DNA of 40,370 bases from an uncultured Lachnospiraceae bacterium (GTDB lineage Bacteria; Bacillota; Clostridia; Lachnospirales; Lachnospiraceae): NCBI GenBank assembly GCA_902476265.1, contig CABSCP010000041.1, positions 1 to 40,370 of the forward strand. Direction: 5' to 3'. This document shows, piece after piece, positions 7,334 to 14,292 of the stretch. The notes under the pieces were generated by a model that saw only the letters and a program-made list of their open reading frames with translations, made no database searches and was not told the origin of the DNA. Numbering within the stretch: position 1 is the stretch's first letter; every line of letters begins with the position of its first letter. The translations under genes and the position numbers were made by a program.

Positions 7334-7642
7334 ATGGGAATGCCAGTTATAACGCCGGGGACCGGTACCAGAGAAGAAGCGGTGACAGACATTATCACAT
7401 CTGTGGCGCTTCTGGAATCGGCGCTTTCTCACATTTTAAATGCGGAAGGTGAAAAAATGCAGAGAATCATCGGCATGGAAGAGGTTACCGGAGAAGAACT
7501 ACTGTGTCTGAACAGATCAACAGAGCTTATGGTAGATGTCATTGCAAGATTCGAAATGATACTTCAGGCAAAAATGGAAACCGTTCTGCCGCCGGTATCG
7601 TGTGTGGAGAGGATTTCTGCCGGAAGGAAAAAGGGGAGGTAA
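7334..7642 (+). CDS. Small protein with the locus-specific helical domain
   Basis: The protein is 102 aa. After a short PVITPGTGTREE leader, residues 17-84 are the shared domain (SVALLESALSHILNAEGEK, then MEEVTGEELL). The basic tail is KKGR. There is no signal peptide. The ATG at 7334 has AGAGGA 7 nt upstream; ATG 7340 is possible. A much stronger ribosome binding site (GGAAGGGGGTG, 7281-7291) lies 40 nt upstream, and the ATG that follows it (7295) is closed by TGA after three codons in this same frame. It lies 3 nt before the DUF11 gene, so the two form an operon. It is likely an accessory or assembly partner of the DUF11 protein. The function is unknown. Confidence 0.75.
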   Translation: MGMPVITPGTGTREEAVTDIITSVALLESALSHILNAEGEKMQRIIGMEEVTGEELLCLNRSTELMVDVIARFEMILQAKMETVLPPVSCVERISAGRKKGR

Positions 7643-7645
7643 GCG

Positions 7646-9736
7646 ATGGCTGCGATATCGGGAAGAGTTGTTTTTGACCGGGACAGGAGTGCAACAGTCA
7701 ATGCCGGAGATACCGGAATAGCCGGCGTTTCTGTGGTGTTACAGAATACGGCTACGAATCTGCGGCTTGTTGTACTCACGGATGAAGCCGGGAATTATGC
7801 GTTTTTAAACGTACCGGACGGTTCCTATCGAATTGTGGAATCTTATGGAACGCCGGGAGGGGTGGCGTCCCCCGGTAATTTTGGAAATGCAGTGGCAGGG
7901 AATGTGCCGTTGGGAACGGATCCCCCTGCAGGGGCGGTGACAAATCCGCCTGCAGGGACCACAAACCTGGACTCTCTTACACCGGACACTCTGTTTGTAA
8001 CCGTTACAGGAGAGAATATAGGAAATCAAAATTTTTTGGATGGCCCTGTAATTTATACGCCGATTGAAGAAATTTTGGATCCCTGTGCAGTGATATCGGG
8101 GGAAAATCTGATCACCGCAGCGGACCGGGGAACATTTGGAACCTTTCCCCCGGGAACGCCTGCCAATACCGGGGCGCCTCAGGAGCCGTATCCGGATGTA
8201 ACGCCGGATTTCACCTACGTTCTTCCTGATCCGGAAGTATTTGCACCCATGGGCGGCGAGTACACGGTTCAGAATATCATGACTAACTCCATGAGTTCGT
8301 CGATTGGGGCATGGTGGCGTATTTCGGACCATACCTCCGGAAATGAAACCGGCCGGATGATGATCGTGAACGGGTTCAACCCCGGAGCAGTATTTTTCAG
8401 GGAAACGGTGGCGGTGACGCCCAATACGAACTATTTATTTACCGCATGGATTTTAAACCTGTTTAAAGTGACCGGATATCCCGATCCCCAGCTTGGAGTG
8501 CGGATCCTGGATGAAGAAGGCAATGTTTTATACAATGCTGATTTGGGAACATTGATCCCGGTGAATACCGGTGCGCCCGAGTGGAAACAGGTGGGAAGCG
8601 TGGTCAATTCTCAGGACAATTCCAGCCTTACGGTAGAATTTTTAAGCCAGGGACCGGAGGTGATCGGGAATGATTATGCAATAGATGATATTTCTTTCAA
8701 TGAGATATTAGTACCTCAGTTTATTCCGGTGAAAACGGTCAGCCGGTCAACCGTCAGTCTTGGGGAGACAATACAATATACCGTAACGCTTCAAAATACC
8801 TGTTCACAGCCGCTTACGGACGTATTTTTCCGGGATATAGTTCCTGAGGGACTGACTTTTGTACCCGGCAGTGTGATCGTAAACGGAACGATTTTGCCCA
8901 ACGTAGACCCGGAAACCGGATTTGCGCTGCCGGATATTCCCGGAGGACAGGAGGCTGAAGTGACATTTTCTGTGCGGGCGGATTTTATTCCGACACAAAA
9001 CCCTATTTTGAACAGTGCGGATGTCACATATTCCTATACTCCGGTGGAAGGCGGCATTCCTCTGGTAGAAACGGTCACGTCAAATGAGGTGGCGGTTTTG
9101 GCTGCTGTGGCGGCGGATCTCTCTGTTATGAAAACAGCCAATCCCACATCCGTCAATCCCGGAAGATCCATAATCTATCGGATTGCAGTGCAGAACAGGG
9201 GCCCCTCTACAGCGGTCAATGTGAGGCTCACAGATCTGATACCGGCACAGATTACAGGCGCGGAATTCTCCACAGACGGAGGAGAGACTTTTGCACCCTG
9301 GGAAGGAAGTCTTATTCTGGGAGACATGGAGGACAGAGAAACCAGGATTGTTTTCATCCGGGGCATTGTAGATCCGGAAGCTGTGGGAACGATTGTGAAC
9401 ACAGCAACTGTCATTTCCGATACGCCGGATCCCGACCCGGAGAATAATACTGCTATGGTGTCGGTAGGAATTTTCACGCAAAGATGCCAGGCCTTTGTGG
9501 ATGTGATAGAGTCTGTGGCGCTGCAGGAAGCCGCTCTGGCTCGTATTTTGGATGCGGAAGGACAGAAAATACAGGCCTTTACGGGGATGGAAGAAATTAC
9601 GGCAGAAGAACTTTTGGAAATGAATGAAACCGTGAGAAGCCTTGTGGGCAGCGTCACAAGACTGGAGACGATACTTCATGATAAATTAAAGTTTGCTTCC
9701 AGAGAGTTGAAAGACTGCGGCCCGGATGATGTGTGA
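7646..9736 (+). CDS. DUF11/SdrD-B-like multidomain structural protein with C-terminal shared domain
   Basis: The protein is 696 aa. Residues about 3-133 resemble a Cna-B/SdrD-B carboxypeptidase-regulatory-like fold (GRVVFDRD, AGVSVVLQN, TDEAGNYAFLNVPDGSY). Residues about 190-352 are a beta-rich, possibly jelly-roll domain ending in DYAIDDISFNE. Two DUF11 repeats follow (about 362-482 and 490-607; each has a TV-LGETIQYTV or NPGRSIIYRI type opening). Residues about 611-690 are the helical domain shared with both neighbours. There is no signal peptide, LPxTG motif or membrane anchor, which is unusual for DUF11 surface proteins. Assembly onto the forespore from the mother cell would explain this (inference). 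GGGGAGG lies 5-7 nt before ATG 7646. No terminator is evident just downstream. Confidence 0.85.
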   Translation: MAAISGRVVFDRDRSATVNAGDTGIAGVSVVLQNTATNLRLVVLTDEAGNYAFLNVPDGSYRIVESYGTPGGVASPGNFGNAVAGNVPLGTDPPAGAVTNPPAGTTNLDSLTPDTLFVTVTGENIGNQNFLDGPVIYTPIEEILDPCAVISGENLITAADRGTFGTFPPGTPANTGAPQEPYPDVTPDFTYVLPDPEVFAPMGGEYTVQNIMTNSMSSSIGAWWRISDHTSGNETGRMMIVNGFNPGAVFFRETVAVTPNTNYLFTAWILNLFKVTGYPDPQLGVRILDEEGNVLYNADLGTLIPVNTGAPEWKQVGSVVNSQDNSSLTVEFLSQGPEVIGNDYAIDDISFNEILVPQFIPVKTVSRSTVSLGETIQYTVTLQNTCSQPLTDVFFRDIVPEGLTFVPGSVIVNGTILPNVDPETGFALPDIPGGQEAEVTFSVRADFIPTQNPILNSADVTYSYTPVEGGIPLVETVTSNEVAVLAAVAADLSVMKTANPTSVNPGRSIIYRIAVQNRGPSTAVNVRLTDLIPAQITGAEFSTDGGETFAPWEGSLILGDMEDRETRIVFIRGIVDPEAVGTIVNTATVISDTPDPDPENNTAMVSVGIFTQRCQAFVDVIESVALQEAALARILDAEGQKIQAFTGMEEITAEELLEMNETVRSLVGSVTRLETILHDKLKFASRELKDCGPDDV

Positions 9737-10023
9737 TAAGAAACAGTGAGTAAAAGCTCAGCCCGGAACGCATCTGTATCACAGACGCGGCGGGCAGTCC
9801 GTAATCAAAAAAGAGCGAAAGACAAAACGTTATATTTGAAAAGTTTGAAAGATGGAACAAAACTATTTGATATATTGGGGAAAATGTCAAAAAGCTGTAG
9901 ACATTACAGAAGAAAGAATGGTAAAATAAACAGTAACAAATGAGAATAGATACTCCTGCCAGCTTGAGATAGGTATTATGATTACGGAAATCGGCAGAGT
10001 ACCCTTTGACGGCCGGAGGAAAA
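9737..10023 (+). other. Intergenic region with a long leader hairpin before the chemoreceptor gene
   Basis: No convincing gene occurs here; the GTG-started frame 9746-9943 is basic and unlike any family I know. At 9951-10001 TACTC-C-TGCC pairs with GGCAGAGTA (nine pairs, one bulged C) around a 32-nt loop, ending 13 nt before the GGAGGA of the next gene. This could be a cis-acting RNA element. I see no clear sigma-A or sigma-28 promoter. Confidence 0.35.
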
Positions 10024-11724
10024 ATGAAAAACTTAAAAACTGCCAGAAAATTAACGATATCATATGTGGTCATTCTAATTCTTCTTATTGTATGTAATAT
10101 AGTTGCATTGGTAAATCTGAACGCCTTTAAATCACAGATCGAAGAATTTTATGACGGTCCTTTTTCAGTGAAAGGGAGCGCCAATACTATCAATTCAAAT
10201 TTTGAGGCGTTGCAGAAGGCTGTATATCGGGGCATTTCAAATTCGGATCCTGAAATTATAACGGAAGCGGTTCACAATGCGGATCTGGCGGCAGCCCGGA
10301 TACAGGAACAGCTTCCGTTTATAAAAGAGCATTATCGGGGGGATAAGGAGATCATCAACAGGCTGGAGGTAGATTTAGAGGAATTAAAGCCGATGTGTGA
10401 GACGGTTCTGGAAATGGCTTTGGAAAACCGGAATGAGGAAGCGGCCGCTTATATGGAGAGCAACAATATCGTTGTCGTCAAAAAGGCACAGAAAGAGCTC
10501 GACACGCTGATTGAGATGGGAAACCGGAAGGGAGAAGAGCTGATCGAAAATCTCAGAAATGATCAGACCGGGGCCGGTTTTATTTTAATGGCGGTGGGAA
10601 TATTGAGCGTCGTAATCAGCATTGTGTTTGGCATCTATATTACGCGAAGCGTTACAAAGCCCATCCGGGAGCTGGAGGGAGTGGCGAAGAAACTGGCCGG
10701 GGGGCATTTGGATGCGAGTGTGATCCAATATACTTCAGCCGATGAACTGGGATGTCTGGCGGAGAATATGCGCAGCATGACGGCATTTCTAAAGAATGTC
10801 ATACAGGATGAGACTTATCTGCTTGATGAGATGGCGAAGGGGAACTTTAATATCACCAGTAAGGCGGCAGACAGTTATATCGGAGATTTTCGGGAGGTAT
10901 ACAATTCCATTCAGCGAATTAATGAAAGCCTGAGCAGTACCCTTTCACAGATCAGCCAGTCCTCCAGACAGGTGGCGGCGGGATCGGAGCAGGTGTCGGA
11001 AGGCGCGCAGTCGCTTGCAATGGGAGCGAATGAGCAGGCCGCATCCGTGGAAGAACTGGCGGCCACCGTTGAAGAAATTTCCGGTCAGGTAGACCGCAAT
11101 GCTCAAAATGCGAAAAGTGCCAATGAGAAGGCCGGGATTGTAGGGAGCAACGCGGAGGAAAGCAAAAACCACATGGAGGATATGCTTTCTGCCATGTCGG
11201 ATATCGAGCAAAGTTCCGAAGATATCAGGAAAATTATTAAAATAATACAGGACATTGCTTTTCAGACCAATATTCTCGCGCTGAATGCTGCAGTAGAGGC
11301 GGCCAGAGCCGGCGTAGAGGGGAAGGGGTTTGCAGTGGTTGCCGGAGAAGTGAGGAAGCTCGCGGGCAAGTCTACGGAAGCTTCAAAAAGTACGGAGGCA
11401 TTGATCAAGACTTCTCAGCAGGCGGTTAAGAGAGGCAGAGAGATCGCGAATGAAACGGCCGGCGTGTTAAATGAAGTCGTGAACGGTGTGACGGAGGTCA
11501 CTTATGCAGTGAATCAGATTACGGAGGCATCCACGCAGCAGTCCGAGGCTGTGCGTCAGATTATGCATACTATAGATCAGATTTCCGATGTGGTGCAGAG
11601 CAATTCCTCCACCGCAGAGGAAAGCGCCGCCGCCAGTGAAGAGTTGTCAGGACAGGCATATTTGCTGGAAAATCTGATCAGCCAGTTTCAGATAAAGGAT
11701 GCAGTCGTGTTGACGGAACCCTGA
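10024..11724 (+). CDS. Methyl-accepting chemotaxis protein
   Basis: The protein is 566 aa. TM1 is at about 11-32. A four-helix-bundle type extracytoplasmic sensor spans about 33-182 and TM2 about 183-205. A HAMP domain follows (ITRSVTKPIRELEGVAKKL), then a long coiled coil with the conserved kinase-control hairpin (DIAFQTNILALNAAVEAARA). It is predicted to signal to CheA/CheW. No C-terminal CheR-binding pentapeptide is seen. GGAGGA (10015-10020) precedes ATG 10024; the longer TTG-started reading at 10006 would contain this site. No other chemotaxis gene is near. The ligand is unknown. Confidence 0.95.
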   Translation: MKNLKTARKLTISYVVILILLIVCNIVALVNLNAFKSQIEEFYDGPFSVKGSANTINSNFEALQKAVYRGISNSDPEIITEAVHNADLAAARIQEQLPFIKEHYRGDKEIINRLEVDLEELKPMCETVLEMALENRNEEAAAYMESNNIVVVKKAQKELDTLIEMGNRKGEELIENLRNDQTGAGFILMAVGILSVVISIVFGIYITRSVTKPIRELEGVAKKLAGGHLDASVIQYTSADELGCLAENMRSMTAFLKNVIQDETYLLDEMAKGNFNITSKAADSYIGDFREVYNSIQRINESLSSTLSQISQSSRQVAAGSEQVSEGAQSLAMGANEQAASVEELAATVEEISGQVDRNAQNAKSANEKAGIVGSNAEESKNHMEDMLSAMSDIEQSSEDIRKIIKIIQDIAFQTNILALNAAVEAARAGVEGKGFAVVAGEVRKLAGKSTEASKSTEALIKTSQQAVKRGREIANETAGVLNEVVNGVTEVTYAVNQITEASTQQSEAVRQIMHTIDQISDVVQSNSSTAEESAAASEELSGQAYLLENLISQFQIKDAVVLTEP

Positions 11725-11778
11725 AGGACAGATAAAAGAAGCCTTCCGCAGGAAAGAAAAAGCGGGGATCGGCACGAG

Positions 11779-11823
11779 AAAGGTCATACTTTTCATGCAA
11801 GTATGAAAAGTATGACCTTTTTA
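11779..11823. terminator. Bidirectional terminator, 18-bp perfect stem
   Basis: AAAGGTCATACTTTTCAT (11779-11796) pairs perfectly with 11803-11820 around a 6-nt loop, with T runs on both strands. It separates the convergent chemoreceptor and membrane-protein genes. Confidence 0.9.
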
Positions 11824-11837
11824 AACCCGGCATTCAG

Positions 11838-12506
11838 TTATTTTACAGGATGGGCTTTCATATCACAAAAGCCGATGCATACGGTCCACACATAAGCACA
11901 GGTTTTGGGAATCATCAGCATGCCGATGAGGGGAATGCTGTCGGCGAGCAGAACCACCGGAATATAAAAGGCAAAACTCAGTACGATTGTCAGCCACATG
12001 TGGCGGAAGGAGCGGTCGTGCTGTTTTTTTGCCTCTTGATAGAAGAGCACGATGACCAGAAGCCCCAGAAGAGCAAAGGGAATATTGCGGTTGATTCCCC
12101 AGCTTAAGGGCGCATCCGGGCTGGTCCAGGCGTTCTGCGGGAAAAGGCAGAGTGCAATACGCACGGCGGCGAGAACATAAACAGAGGCGGTCAGAATTTT
12201 CCGGTCCTTGATTCCATAGCGGAGCCGCCACACATAGTAGAGCAGCACATAAAAGACCGTCATGGTGATGGATGTGATGAACTTTCCGATGCCAAGGGCA
12301 GCGGTATAGCTTTCCAGGCCGGTGGTGCACAGGGCCACAGCCCGGGGGACCAGGTGGAAGGAATCCCCTGCGCCCAGGGTAACTGCCATGATTCCGAACA
12401 GCAGGTACTGCTTTCGTCCTGCGCTTTGGCGGATCATCATTATGCCAAGAGTGATGACGGTACACAGATAAACGATGTCAAAAAGTGTTTCCATAATAGC
12501 CTGCAT
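11838..12506 (-). CDS. Seven-helix integral membrane protein of unknown function, TetR-controlled
   Basis: The protein is 222 aa with about seven hydrophobic segments (roughly 5-25, 32-50, 68-92, 104-121, 140-156, 170-187, 190-210) and short loops. I do not recognise a family. There is no ATPase, transporter signature or catalytic motif. ATG 12506 (MQAIME) is preceded by GAGAGG at good spacing; the open frame continues upstream but would read through the operator. It is the second gene after the TetR regulator in the same direction, with a copy of the palindrome TGAACATTGTTCA just ahead of its ribosome binding site. It may be the regulator's target. Confidence 0.75.
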   Translation of the reverse strand: MQAIMETLFDIVYLCTVITLGIMMIRQSAGRKQYLLFGIMAVTLGAGDSFHLVPRAVALCTTGLESYTAALGIGKFITSITMTVFYVLLYYVWRLRYGIKDRKILTASVYVLAAVRIALCLFPQNAWTSPDAPLSWGINRNIPFALLGLLVIVLFYQEAKKQHDRSFRHMWLTIVLSFAFYIPVVLLADSIPLIGMLMIPKTCAYVWTVCIGFCDMKAHPVK

Positions 12507-12528
12507 TGTAAAACCTCTCTTTCTAAAG

Positions 12529-12541
12529 TGAACATTGTTCA
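12529..12541. promoter_or_regulatory. Putative TetR operator, copy 2
   Basis: TGAACATTGTTCA is an inverted repeat of TGAACA around one base, 23 nt before the membrane-protein start codon. It is the exact reverse complement of the copy at 13159-13171. Confidence 0.65.
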
Positions 12542-12582
12542 TAACGGTGTGAAATTTTTCCCGCACCGGAATGCGGGAGAAT

Positions 12583-13140
12583 TCAGTAGATGCAGCGGCC
12601 GGCCATTGTAAGGAGCGGAGAACTGTCTGTACAGCCGGAAAGCAGCAGGGACAGGAGCAGGGAGAATACCATTTCCACAAAGACATCCCGGGAGAAAGCT
12701 TCTCCAAAGGCATCCTTACGGACAAGGGGATCCTGCTCCAGCACTTTTAGCAGGCCCTCTTTCATATGGCCCCAATAATGTTCCATTGTACGCTGCCCCG
12801 TTTCCTTTTCCTTCTCTGCAAATCCTACGGAATGCAGGGTAAAAAAGCCGGGATATTTGACACAGCCCTTCCGGATGCTGTCAAACAGCCAGGAGAGACA
12901 ATCTGTGAAAGAGGAGAAAGCAAAAGCGCTGTCGGACATATGAAAAATATCCCGCCAGACATCCTCCACCGCTGCATTGATGAGATCGGCTTTGGAAGGG
13001 AAATAATTATAAATGGAACCCACGGCTACGCTGCAGGCATTGGCTACTGCGCGCATATTGAGAGCCGGAATTCCCTGCTCCATAATAATTTCCCGGCTTT
13101 TGGCCAGAATTGCTTCTCTGGAAGTAATTGTTGTATTCAA
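12583..13140 (-). CDS. TetR/AcrR-family transcriptional repressor (TTG start)
   Basis: The protein is 185 aa. The N-terminal helix-turn-helix is typical: REAILAKSREIIMEQG, then MRAVANACSVAVGSIYNYF and PSKADLINAAVEDVW. The C-terminal ligand-binding half is helical and unassigned. The start is TTG 13140: AAGGAGG (13155-13149 on the minus strand) lies 8 nt upstream, and no ATG is available in frame near it. The operator-like TGAACAATGTTCA overlaps the leader just beyond this site, implying autoregulation. The following gene, with the same site, is probably co-controlled. The ligand is unknown; membrane-active compounds are common for this family. Confidence 0.9.
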   Translation of the reverse strand: MNTTITSREAILAKSREIIMEQGIPALNMRAVANACSVAVGSIYNYFPSKADLINAAVEDVWRDIFHMSDSAFAFSSFTDCLSWLFDSIRKGCVKYPGFFTLHSVGFAEKEKETGQRTMEHYWGHMKEGLLKVLEQDPLVRKDAFGEAFSRDVFVEMVFSLLLSLLLSGCTDSSPLLTMAGRCIY

Positions 13141-13158
13141 TGGAACCGCCTCCTTAAC

Positions 13159-13171
13159 TGAACAATGTTCA
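13159..13171. promoter_or_regulatory. Putative TetR operator, copy 1
   Basis: TGAACAATGTTCA, 19 nt before the TTG start of the TetR gene and directly beyond its ribosome binding site. It has the same 13 bp as the copy at 12529-12541. The 3-bp centre between GAAC and GTTC distinguishes it from a LexA box (4 bp). Confidence 0.65.
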
Positions 13172-13251
13172 TTATGCGCCCTTTATCTGTTTTTGTCAAG
13201 CAAATGTGGGACTTTTTGTAAAAATACGCGGCCTATAACCCGCCGGACAAT

Positions 13252-13280
13252 TTGACAGACCCATGTGGGAACGTTATAAT
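13252..13280 (+). promoter_or_regulatory. Consensus sigma-A promoter of the degV gene
   Basis: A perfect TTGACA (13252-13257), 17-bp spacer and perfect TATAAT (13275-13280). It predicts an approximately 65-nt leader. Confidence 0.85.
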
Positions 13281-13322
13281 GAAGATTACAGGCGGTTTTT
13301 AAGACCTGCCCCTAAATGATGG

Positions 13323-13338
13323 GTGCGCTAAAGCGCAC
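13323..13338 (+). other. Leader hairpin upstream of degV
   Basis: GTGCGC-TAAA-GCGCAC is a perfect 6-bp stem with a 4-nt loop, ending 4 nt before AGGAG. It has no T run, so it is not a terminator; it may affect ribosome access or mRNA stability. Confidence 0.4.
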
Positions 13339-13353
13339 AGATAGGAGCAAAGG

Positions 13354-14250
13354 ATGAAATTTCAGATTATCAGTGACAGTTCCTGCGATCTGCCAAGGGA
13401 GCGTGTACAGGAATTAGGCGTGGATATAGTTCCGTTTTATGTATCTTTTGAAGAAGAAAACTATATGAAGGAAGGCATCGATATCAGCGTGGAGGACTTT
13501 TACCAGCAGATGGCGGATCGGGAAGGGGTGTTTCCAAAAACGTCCATGCCTTCTGTACAGGATTATGCGGATGTGTTTTTAAAGTATGCGAAGGAAGGGG
13601 TGCCGATGCTTTGTATTTGTTTAAACGGCGCTTTTTCCGGCTCCATTCAGTCTGCTATGAATGCAAAATCCCAGGTTCTTGAGGATTATCCCGAAGCGCA
13701 GATCGAGGTGATGGATTCGGAACTGGTTACTTTGCTGCAGGGAATGTTTGTGGAAGAAGCGTGCCGGCTGCGGGGAGCTGACTACAGTGTGAAGGATGCG
13801 GTGAAGAAATTGGAGGAAATCCGTCATACGGGACGCATTTTCTTTACTACCAATGACCTTGACTATTTGCAGCACGGGGGCAGAATAGGAAAGGCGGCGG
13901 CCACCATTGGAAATGTGCTCAAGATCAAGCCTCTGATCGAATATGTGAACAGGGAGCTGGTGTCTGCAGGCGTCGCCAGGGGAAGAAAGAAATCCATGGT
14001 CCAGGTGACGGAAAAGGCGAGGGCTTATATAGAGGCGGATCATATTGATCTTTCCGAATACAGAGTCGGACTGGCATGCGGTCTGGATAAGGAGGAATTT
14101 AAAAAATATAAGGAGTATGTAAGGACCGCATTGAAAGAGAAAGAGAATCAAATTAAAAGGCTTGAAGAATTCCATGTGGGAGCCACAATCGGGGTGCATA
14201 CAGGGCCTTATCCCACAGGAATTGCAATTCTGAAGCGCTGCAGGATCTGA
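13354..14250 (+). CDS. DegV family fatty-acid-binding protein
   Basis: The protein is 298 aa, the usual DegV/FakB length. N-terminal DSSCDLP, then VPFYVSF, KTSMPSVQDY, and the loop CLNGAFSGSIQSA in place of the common S-x-L-S-G-T-Y-Q-S-A; the C-terminal half has LDYLQHGGRIGKAAA and GVHTGPYPTGI. Family members bind a fatty acid and, with the kinase FakA, feed exogenous fatty acids into phospholipid synthesis; no fakA is present in this window. ATG 13354 is preceded by AGGAGC. It has its own consensus promoter. Confidence 0.93.
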   Translation: MKFQIISDSSCDLPRERVQELGVDIVPFYVSFEEENYMKEGIDISVEDFYQQMADREGVFPKTSMPSVQDYADVFLKYAKEGVPMLCICLNGAFSGSIQSAMNAKSQVLEDYPEAQIEVMDSELVTLLQGMFVEEACRLRGADYSVKDAVKKLEEIRHTGRIFFTTNDLDYLQHGGRIGKAAATIGNVLKIKPLIEYVNRELVSAGVARGRKKSMVQVTEKARAYIEADHIDLSEYRVGLACGLDKEEFKKYKEYVRTALKEKENQIKRLEEFHVGATIGVHTGPYPTGIAILKRCRI

Positions 14251-14292
14251 TCGGCGTAAAAGGAGCGGCCTTCTTAAAAGGGGTTAAAGGCA

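Noticed and set aside
7216..7452. Overlapping 78-aa frame, with an internal ATG 7300 behind a strong ribosome binding site
   Set aside because: The product has no family features, while the other frame carries the domain found twice more nearby. The upstream site is reported as a finding instead.
13159..13171. TGAACAATGTTCA considered as a LexA box
   Set aside because: The spacing between GAAC and GTTC is 3 bp rather than 4, and an exact second copy lies before the next gene in a TetR unit, which fits a TetR operator better.
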